Assembly: GCA_014607495.2 (NCBI GenBank)
Contig: CP053157.1
Location: 9,920,001 to 9,984,000, forward strand
Source: Carposina sasakii
Taxonomy: Eukaryota; Arthropoda; Insecta; Lepidoptera; Carposinidae
Reading direction: 5' to 3'
Length of the DNA: 64,000 bases
Below, piece after piece: positions 38,601-49,500 of this stretch. The number at the start of each line of letters is the position of its first letter. The stretch's first letter is position 1. Below the pieces are notes generated by a model, which searched no databases, was not told the DNA's origin, and was given only the letters and a program-made list of their open reading frames with translations. A program made the translations under genes and the position numbers.

Positions 38601-40515
38601 ATAACTTTTCTTACTTCTCAGGAGCAGCCGGTAATGGTCTATCATCAAGAGTCCATAAAATACGAGGAGGAGGTACACCGGTCGCAGCACATCGTAATGC
38701 TATATTCTGTCCCACTCTTGTTACCGCTTCACTGAACGATGACACCAACCTTGGCGGTCTGTCTGAAACCCAGACTCAAAGTTATCTAATTTTACAAACT
38801 TCAAGCAATCAAACCACGAGGTATAGTGAAGGCCCTTTGGCCCATCTAGGTGACACAAGAAAAAGCAATTAAAATAGAAAATCAGCACATTTACAAAGTA
38901 ATAGAAATAAAAAGTAATAAGTACCAAGAAATTACCAGCAATAACCAATTCGGCACCAGCTACGGCCGAATCGGAATGGTCGTACGCAGTGCACTGGTAG
39001 AGGCCAGAATGATGAGGTCTCACAGGACCCAGGGATAAGCGAGTCTGTGGCGCATGAAGAGGTCTTCCTTCATGCTGCCAACTTGTAGTTACACCTCCAC
39101 CTCGGCCTCCGCTTACTGAACAGTTAAAGTGACCGCTGCCACCAGTGCCCATCATCTAAAAAATACTCAATGATAATCTCTGCTCAAATATCTTTTATAT
39201 ACCTATACTATATACAGAGGGCCATAGCTCAAAATTTAATGAACTCTAAGTGTTCCATAAATTAAGAGTGCTAGAGTCATATTAGGAAACTTTATCTGAA
39301 GAAATTTACAATAAATTATCCTGAAATGATACTTACCAGAGGATCAGGCGTAACAGAAACAGTCAATGGTTCATACACTTGCAGTTTCACTATGATTCTT
39401 GGAGCAGCTTCGTTACCAGGACTGCATGCGTATCGAGAAGCTTGATGTGCTCTCACATTCGTCAAAATGAGGGACGTTCCACGGACAGTACCTTCACCAG
39501 CTGCTGTCCACGCTCCTTGAGGTTCTTGCTTTTGCCAACTAGGAAATATTTTAACTACTAAAATCTTTGCAAATGAAATGTTAATATGAATTTATTTCAC
39601 GCAGATCCTTTCTAATAAGAATTCTCCCGGATTTATAGAATGGTTTTTAAGAAAAGGTGTCCAATATCCCTTTCCAACTATTTAGTCATGCGTATACTGA
39701 ATTCGAAATTCGGCTCGACATCGGTTGAATGGTTTTAACGAGAAAAGGTATCAAATAATGTGAATTTCACCCAACTAATACTCGCAATACGATTTCCAGT
39801 ACTTACCTAACAGTGTGTCCACTCATATGTCGTATAATACAAGGTAATATCACAGTATCTCCAACTCTCGCCTCGACGGAATTGAGTTCAATGTTCTCCA
39901 GCCAACTGCTATCTGTTTTGACCAAACAAATTGAAGTGATGTCGATTAGATGATTTGTATTAATTCATTATACTATTATTTATTGTTTTAATGGATGTAC
40001 TTTTATATCCTAAGTAAAATACTTTTTAAAACAAAATGCATGTTTCATGTTACTCACGCCTTCGATTTAGACTCGACTCTTATAAAAGTGAGAATCAACA
40101 ATTTTTGGAAGACAAAATCGCTTTCACACATGTTGAACCCACACTAAGAGCAGATACACCATATACACGGATCCGTCAACGAGTGGTCTCAGATCTTGTA
40201 AAAAGTGTAGTAGTAGAGATATTTACCATCTGTAGTCAGTTTCAAGGTAGAGCTGGGCGTATCCAGAGCAATACAAGTGTAATCAGCTTGTAAATCTGCT
40301 TGAGTCAGGTCTGTTCCAAGAAGTATACCCCCCGCACCGGATATCCATCGAGAGTCTAAAACAAAATATTAATTTCATATATTCGCACTTATTTTATAAT
40401 AGAGTAAGAGTTTCTTTCTTTCGGCTAGAAAAATAACGTCGTTAGGTAAAGTTTACTTGTATTAATTAAACTATTGAAGATGTTGAGAAAATTCACTGAC
40501 ACGATGATGTATTTC

Positions 40516-40559
<44 letters not shown>

Positions 40560-43500
40560 AATAAATAATAAATTTTTTGTAACTATTTCATTGGTTACAT
40601 GGTCCTACGCCATTGTGGGTAGTGACGATGCTACGAGGAAACACCCTACCTAGATTTTTTAATATGTATATTTTATAATATTATCATCAATTCAAAGGTA
40701 TTTCCACGATATAGAGATATATATCTATACATATTGTAACGGATCGATGTTTGTGCACGCTAATCTCAGAAACGGCTGGACCGATTTCGATGCAGTTTTC
40801 AGGAATATATTGTGACAGGTCCCACTTAACACATAGGCAACTTTTTATCCCGGGAAAATATTTTTATCCCTGTTAATTTCGACATTTTGTTTTTTCTGTA
40901 GTCCACGCGGACGGAGTCGCGGGCATCCACTAGTTAGGTAATATATAGGAAAATGCCTTAAGATAAAACCAAACTTACCGACACCCATATACCCAGCCGC
41001 CATTGGAAGTCCATCCTGTAGCCACGTGACGTCTGTCAGGCCTATTTGCGGGGACAGGTCGCAGCGCATCACCACTGCAGCGCCCACTTTGGCCGGCATC
41101 AGCTGTCGCGCCGTGTGAGAGAGGATGTTGTCTTCCACTGCCAACAAAATGGTTTGGTTAATAATTTTTGCTTGTCTTTAACTAGTAATTACCGGAGTTA
41201 ATAACCTCATTTATTAAAAGAAAAAAATTGACTGCCTAAAAAAGTTTACTCAGTGTCACTCTCACGACGATGAATCTAATGACACCTTTCAGTCTCAAAT
41301 GCGATAAGTCGTATAAGCTCTAGAGCGTGCTATGGAAATATACATACATACAAATACACACTTTTAAAAACACAACCCTCCCTTCCGGTACAGTCGGGTA
41401 AAAAGGATGTTTGTGCATAAGTATATTCATATTCTAGGCTTCGCTATACAACACAATACCACTTGTGGGAGCTTACCATGACTTAAAGTGGATTTATGGC
41501 ATCGGAGAGAGATATCAGATACATTGCTTATACGAGTAGCAGCCTCTCGCTTACACAAATAAACCACTCCTCCCTTAGTAGAGCTCTACTGGTTTATTGA
41601 ATTTCGTATTGATTTTTAATTACAATGTCATTACTAAATAACTTGAAGGATAAACAGCAAGGTCGTCAGATAAGCCGTTTCGGAGAAACAAAGATATTTC
41701 TTAACAATTTTTCATTATTTAATTTTCAAAAGTTGTTTTGTGGAATATTGCTATAGAGAAATTCAAACTTTGTCTTTATTAACGTAACTCGAGACTACCA
41801 TAATCAGAAGGAGAGAACAAAAGGAAATATAAATTTTAATAACCTCGGGTATTAGACAAAGTAACATTAATTTTCGATTAAGTTTCATCATCGATTTGTA
41901 TGCTTCGCTTTGTCACGTAATGAATTCTTGAAATTTTGCAGACCATAATAGTTAGTTTTGTAGTTTATTTTACAGACAAATAACGCCATCCCTCTCATAT
42001 TGGCTAAGTGTCAATTTAAGAATATGAAAATACATTCAACAAACATACGTTCATATCTTCTATTCTGCTAAGTGAAAAAAAAATAGTTTTTTTTTTTTTT
42101 ATTGAAAAAACCCCAAAATTGGTCAGAAGTGGCACCATGTGGTTTTATCGGCCCTTGGTGCTCTGCCTACCACGTAAGGGATGAAGGCGTGATTGTATGT
42201 ACATTCAATGGTACAGGCCCATGTCTGGGATCGAACCTATGCCTTCCGACCAAAGGCTCGTCTTAACATTTGGCTATCACCGCTCTAAGCTAATAGATCT
42301 CGGTGAATGAATTTTGTAAAATACCAAAATATTCTTCAAAATAAGAAAATGTAATCAAAGAAATTCCAAAAGTGGGGTCGCAACGAATTTAATCGGATTA
42401 TTATAGCTGTAAAATTAATTAAGGAAAATTTTGAATAGGAAGTACTTGGAACCAATACTACGAAACAAGGTTATTTCAAAGCAATTTTCAAAAGCTAGCA
42501 TTTATAGGTAATTTTCTAACTAAGCGGACGACTTCTCGCAGTCTTTAGAAAATCCGTTACTTTCGTTTCCATGGACGTTCGAGACTACGAATTTCGTAGT
42601 ACGGACTACATCATTCCTGCGCTTCGTAGTCGACTACAAAGTGTAGTCTTTCACACAAAAACATGGATTTTTATATACAGGATGTTTGTGACAGCCAGGC
42701 AAATATTGATATGGCGACTTCAGAGCATGATTCTGAGGCGAAAACCACAGAAAATTTTCGCAGGAAAATTCAGATTTTCCGTCTTTTTTTCATCGTATTT
42801 TTTGCCAGGAAAAAAAATTGTGTAGATCGTTTAGGCAAGCCTTAGATAATGACTTAAATACAAAATTTTAACCTATGGATGACTTTAAAAAAATGTTGGT
42901 CCAACAAAGGTTCAAAATAATTATCAATCTCAATGGAGAGTCACAAGTGATCCAAAACACAGCTTCAGTATTTCAGTATTTGCCTGGCTATCACCTACAC
43001 CATGTATATATATATACCGTATACATCAGAATAACACATAGGCTATAAAGTTCACGCAGATGAAGTTGCGGGCGGCCGCTAGTATACTACCACTTACCTC
43101 GTGATATGGCTATTTAAACACCTCAACTAGGTAATCTAAACGTAAATGTTACAAACACGTTTTAAACACGATAACTTTACATTATCGTACCTGTATTGAG
43201 GTACGCTTAGGAACCTAAATAAAGGTCTATCGTATTCTCTCTCACCACACAATACAGAACGAGACAAAAGACGAATTTGTTTGTAATTTAAAACATGAAT
43301 AAAAACGCCATTACATACATACATATAAATGGAACACGGCAAACATTATAACATCAAAGTGTCGAATTTCCCTTCAAAGCTCATTTGAATGAGAATAAGC
43401 TTCTACAGGCGGCCTATTTGTTGCCTTTCAATGCCTTTGTATTCGACTTTATTGTGTAAAAATATTAAAATATGGTAAATGAAATCTGTAAGTTGAGCGT

Positions 43501-46500
43501 TGCCTCGCTAAACTGTTCATAAAGGTTATTAGCGGGGAAGTCCCCTTTATGTCAGTATATACTGATGGGATTCCATATAAAAGATCACACACGGACGTAT
43601 TGCAATGAAGTTTCTTACCAATTTTCGACATTTGACCTATTGACATAAAAACATGTTCCACAGCTTGATTATGTATTGGGACATATTTAGTTATTCTGAA
43701 CAGATTACTAAAGATTCGACAATTTTTCTGACGTTTCCATTCATCATCGTTCATCATTATCTTCTAAAGACACCCTTGCTTTTCCTTCGGAATAAACTAA
43801 ATTATAATCTCATTCATGTTGTATGCTGCTCTGGGAGTGAAAAAAAAACGTATAATACTACAGCTGCTTCTCTTCCCGGGCATACTGTACAATTCAGTAG
43901 AGAGACAAGAGGGTTTTGGTATTTTGTAGGCTGACTACCTGCCACTACTAACCGAATTTGTACATCTCAACTATACCCTCAAAATTGGTCAGAAGTGTCA
44001 CCATGTGGTTCTATCGGTCCTTGGTGCTCTGCCTGCCCCGTAAGGGATAAAGGCGTGATTATATGTATGTATGTAAAATAGTAGCCGCGTGGTGCCTGCA
44101 GAGTAGAGTTTGTACCACCCTTGCCTGCCTGTGGGTATCGTACGAGGCGATTAAGGGTTTCCGGGAGGTGAGCAGCAGCGCCTTCCGTACTGACCGCATA
44201 GTCAGAAAATCACACTGCGGTCACCAACCCTTGGCAAAACCCCCCTGTGTCAGTAGCCCTGTGGCGTGCCAAGGGGGAGGCCTACGTCCAGCAGTGGACT
44301 GCAATTGGCTGAAGAAGAAGAAGAAGATGTATAATCTCATTTTTTTAAGAAAAATACCCGACGGCCTAAAATTTTGGCCCATTGTCACTCTCACGACTAA
44401 ATGTAATGATACCTTTCAGGGTCAAATGCGACAAGCCGACTAAACTCCAAGGCGTGCCAAATAAATAAACATACAAACGTACATAACCCTTCTTCTGGCG
44501 CAGTCAGGTAAAAACAAGTTACTAAATTAGAAATTTCACCTACACATAAATTTAATGGCAAAGTGTGTTCTCCAATACTAGAAATAATCGTCTAAGAGCA
44601 CTTTAATAATAAATACATGACACTTAACGTTCCCTTCACGGATAGCAGCTTACAAATTGCTATGTTAACACCGTTGGAGCATGTCGCTGTTGAGATATTC
44701 GTGTAATATCTGTTTCAATAACAAAGTGCTGCGGATTTACATAGAACTTAGTAAAATAAGCAAAATGGTATTGGAGTTACGAAGACACTAGCGCTTATGT
44801 AGGAGGACAACAGCAGGAACGATGTTGTAATGAAGTTAATCAAAGTTAACGAGTGTCAGTGAAGCTGGTTATTTACTTCTCTTTGAGAGTTCACTGATTA
44901 ATGGCGAAGTCAATTTAGGAGGAATTCCGATATTCAGTTGTGGAAGTGTGAGTTTTCAGTCACATTATTGACATGGATTGTTTGCAATAATTGAAAATTA
45001 ATTTGGATTATAATTGTTATTATAATCCAAATTAATGACAATTATTAATAGATGGAATGTAAATAACGCTTATGTTTTAGGATCTTGTGCAAATTAGTTC
45101 GAAAGAGATATAACTCATAAAGTTTTATCTTTGATTTCGTAGGATGTTTTGTTGAACTTCTTTTAGTGCAATAAACACTGTCTTATCGCAATAAGTTCTA
45201 TCTGGAAATAAGCATTTTATACATACATATTTATACAAACGGTTGAGTTCCTAAAATGAAGTAACGAGCAGAAACATAAAGGAGATTCCTACAGTCACGT
45301 TTAGCCCATAATTCAGATATTAATAAGCATTTCAAGTAGAAATCATGAGGTTTACAAATAATAAGTTATATCCAAACAATATTCATTACATAGAGTTGCC
45401 TCATAATGGAATAGAAAAGAAAGAACATATGCAAGGTCCCATACAATGCTTTACCTGAAAGCGAATTTGAGTGTCTATGTTTGAAATAATGTCTTTTGGT
45501 TTGGTAGCGAGAATTTTGGTTCATAGTGGCCGGAAAAGAAAGTTATTAAAATATTGTAATTAGAGGTTATGTCGATATGACACCAACCATTTTTTTCTCT
45601 ATCTATAAGTATCTTAAGACACCTCGAAAATCACTCAGGTAAAATCCTGCCATAGTTCTTTCGAATATTCAAATTAAATTACATTTTATTAACATTAATG
45701 CCTACCTTTTCCTTTGTGCTCTTAAATTCAACAGTTACTAAAACGACTAGCCTTTTCCGGAATTACACTAACTTTTACTTTCTAATTTTGTAGGTAAGTT
45801 ATGGTACCTAATTATATTTTGTTTTAAAATCTAAGGGCGTCTACAAAGCCGCATAGCATTCAAATAAATGATAATGCGTAGGTAATTTTTAAAGGGTGTG
45901 TGTGACAGCCAGGCAAATACTGAACAAGTACCATAGTTTCGAGTTACATGACAGTGTTATAGCTCGCAGGAAATGCATTTTTAATTTGAATATCCACAAT
46001 GTTTGCTTTCCGCGCCAATTGTATCGGGCGATCCTGTGATTAGTTAACTGGGCTTAGTAGTAGTATAGTAGTTAGTATAATGGTGTTTTTTGGATCACTT
46101 ATGAGTCTCCTTTGGGGTTGATCAGTTAATTGAACTTTTTTGATCGCAACTTTTTTTTCAATCATCTATAGGTTAAAATTTTGTTTTTATGTCATTATCT
46201 AAGGCATACTTAAAGGAAACACACCATTTTTTCCTGAAAATTTTCAGTGGTTTTCGACTCAGAATCATGGTCTGAAATCATCATATCAATATTTACCTGG
46301 TTGTCACAAACACCCTAAGCGTTTCTGTAGCTCTGCACTTATTTTAAATTCTTACATAATAATAATAATAAACAAGGGTTATCAAAATCTATCGTAATAT
46401 TATATTCTTTCATAACATAAACAAATATACATATCCAATATTTGCAACAATATTCCTATTGCTTTGCATTGAATTTTATCGTGAAAAATTAAAAATGCAC

Positions 46501-49500
46501 TCATAGATTTATTTCACGTTATATTTGGAAAATAATACAGTTAACCGTAGTAGTACTAAAATGCAAAATATGGTAGGTTGTCATCATAACACGAAGCTTC
46601 TCTCTAAAATAACTCATTTACTAAGTAAAAAATTAATAACTTTATTGTATTCACAAAAATATTACTTGTTCTCATTAGCTAATGAATGAAAAGTGGGTTC
46701 TTATTCATCTAACTTACTTACCTCGCCCCAAATACACAACAATTGAAAATTATGGAAACTGTAAACCACGCTTATTCAATAAGCAAATGTACTACGTAAA
46801 GGGCAGAACAAATTACAACTTGGGGCTCAGTTGAACCAATTATTATTAACTTTTCCCAACAGGGGGAAATATGGAATAAAACGAAAAGAGCCTCTGACTA
46901 CTGGAGTTTTTTGCCCAGACCAACTTTTAATTAAGGGATTAAAAATGACATTAGAGAGAGAGAGTTTCGAACAAGGTAACTTTTGTTTTGTTGGCTCGCT
47001 AGCTAAAAAAGGGAAAATGTCCGTACGAATATCAATACTAGATGTCCACTTGACTCCGCATGTATAGAATTATAGACCTTGTTCCTTTCGACAGATTTTC
47101 CCCCCTGTAAAAGTGATCAATGTTTCTAGAAGAAGTAATTTACGTCTACTCAAACAATTGCTCAATTTCATAGTTAAGAATTTTTTTTTATAAACTCGTA
47201 GAACTGTAAAAAGTTAAAAATAAATAATGAAGAATCGTTTAATATCATAACAAGCGATTTCTTAAGTAATTACTTGTTTGCAGATACGGTTATTAAAAAT
47301 TTTTGAATTCAACTTGCAATGTCACAGTTATTCATAATTTAATTTATTTAGTCCGTGTTGTTTTGATTTTTAAGAAAGAATAAAAAGAATATTCTAATTG
47401 GGGTCACAAGGCTAAAAACTATTGAGCGGAGTGACACCCACTGTGTTATTTATAGAAAATGCCATTTCCATTAGCTCGGGTTAAGTCGTCACTTTGAAAA
47501 AAACATCAACCTGTCAAATTATTCATTCTAAGAAGAAAGCTTTTTTAAAACATAATAATAATAATAAGCCCGCAGGGCAGCTTTTGGCGAGCTGTTGGGA
47601 GGTAGCGTTCCCACGGACCTGAAGTGCTCCCGGGGGAAGACCCTGTTCCTCAACTCCGACGTCGGAGTCAGGTCTGACGAGGAACAGTTCCCCCGCTTCT
47701 ACCTTGCCTTCACCGGCCGAGCAGAGTGGAGTCGCGAGAACTATGACAGCTCGAGGGTGGACGTGCCCATCCGTAAGTGGCGAGTTGGCTTTGGTTTAAA
47801 GTCCAGGGGCACCCTAGCCGCTCATATGTTGCCCCCTTTGTCGCTCCGTGCGTGCGGCCGTTTCAGGGGGCCCATGACATGAGTCGGCGAGTCACTGCCT
47901 GCCACCTAGCAATTTTGAGACTTGATTGTAATGGCAGGCGTCCGTTAGTCTCCTGCAATAGCCCAGTTACCCAACCATGACATAGTCCATGACCTTATTT
48001 TTCATGCACGACATAGCTCTGCACTCCAACAGTCTTGCACATGGCGGGGACCATCGCCGGATGTATCATATAATGCGGTCGGCGATGGTATTCCCCATGT
48101 GTATCCCACACCATACGAGTATTAAAGCTCTCTTAAAAGAGCCTCTACATATTGGCCACGACCCGATGCACGCCGCTCAAAGAACCGGGACTCTGTAGTC
48201 CCGAGAAGAGATAATAATATTAAAATTCTTTATTGCACGTCTAAAGGTTTGTACAGTATTCTCTACCAGTTATCCAATATTTATGGTGAGAATGTGTAGG
48301 TAGCGCAATGGACAAAACACTAGTAGCTAAGCACACTTAATTCTATAATTAGTACATACTTACACATAATATGACATTAGAAATGGACCAGGTTATGGAC
48401 TCTTATGTAGTGCTCCGTTACTCACGACTTAAATACCTCCACAGTAGAAGACTCCCGAATCGTTACTGGTAGATCCTTCCATAGGCGAACAGCAGTGGCA
48501 GTAAGAGTCAGAATACCAGAGCAGCATTGCGAGCTACCTGTGCGGCGCGGCGCTCATCGGCACGCAGTGGGTGCTGACTGCGGCGCATTGCATCACCAAG
48601 TACGTTCCATTACAGCCTCCTGCGACTACTAACGAGTAAAGACTCTCACTACGCCACTATCCTGGGCCAACCTCATCGGTGGCTCTAAACCAGAAACACA
48701 AAAGATATCCAAAACCAAGATCACATAAATCCTTTTTTATCCGTCCGCGCCAGAAGGAAAGTTATGTTTTTCGAGTCTTCTTCTTAATTTCTTCTGTAAT
48801 ATTTGGGTAGCAGACAACAGCATAGTCAGTGATTGGGAGCAACAGAGCGTTGACTAACGTGATCTTGGCCGATATGTGTAGGAAGTTCTGTATGAAGTTT
48901 TAGCTGTTGCATACTATAATAGTATATCCTACTATTTAGCTCCGACACCTGAATGGTCCACGACATGTCATCAGATATGTGTAGGCCTAGATTCTTTATT
49001 TTAGAGACAAACTCGAGTGGAGTGCCATCGAAAATGACCCTGGGCATAGAATAATGAAATGGAGAGTTCTGCCCACTAGTATGCACAAACGAAAATAAAT
49101 GTTATACCTAAATTAAAGTTCGGACCTTTTGCCTACATTCAAATAAAGATCAATACATATTTTAGATTTATTAAAAATATAAAAGTCTGGGTTGTTGGGT
49201 ATACAGGATGATTTTTGGTCGTCAACGTTCCCGAAAAGTACGGAATTTCCTCATCATCACGATCATTTTTCTCCATGGAAGCATACCTCGGAAGTGTCTG
49301 GTTTCCAAAATATTAGGGTCCAAAGTTGAGTAAATAGACTTCGTTTTTCTGCATAAATGCACATTGACGCGTGTAACAAGATTTTTTCACGAGAAATAAT
49401 TAATATCTGTCTATGAAAAATTAAAAATATTAAAAATTTATCGCCCGATCAAGTAATTTAAAAATAAATCCATAAAAATTTACATCGTTTCCCAGCATTT

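Noticed and set aside
36723..41137. Dscam1-type hypervariable exon arrays
   Set aside because: Each Ig half-domain exon appears once; no run of similar exons lies in any intron between 36.7 and 50.5 kb.
47595..47882. 95-codon frame as a host gene
   Set aside because: It is inside a GC-rich repeat-like block next to LINE remnants, with no domain and overlapping frames on both strands.
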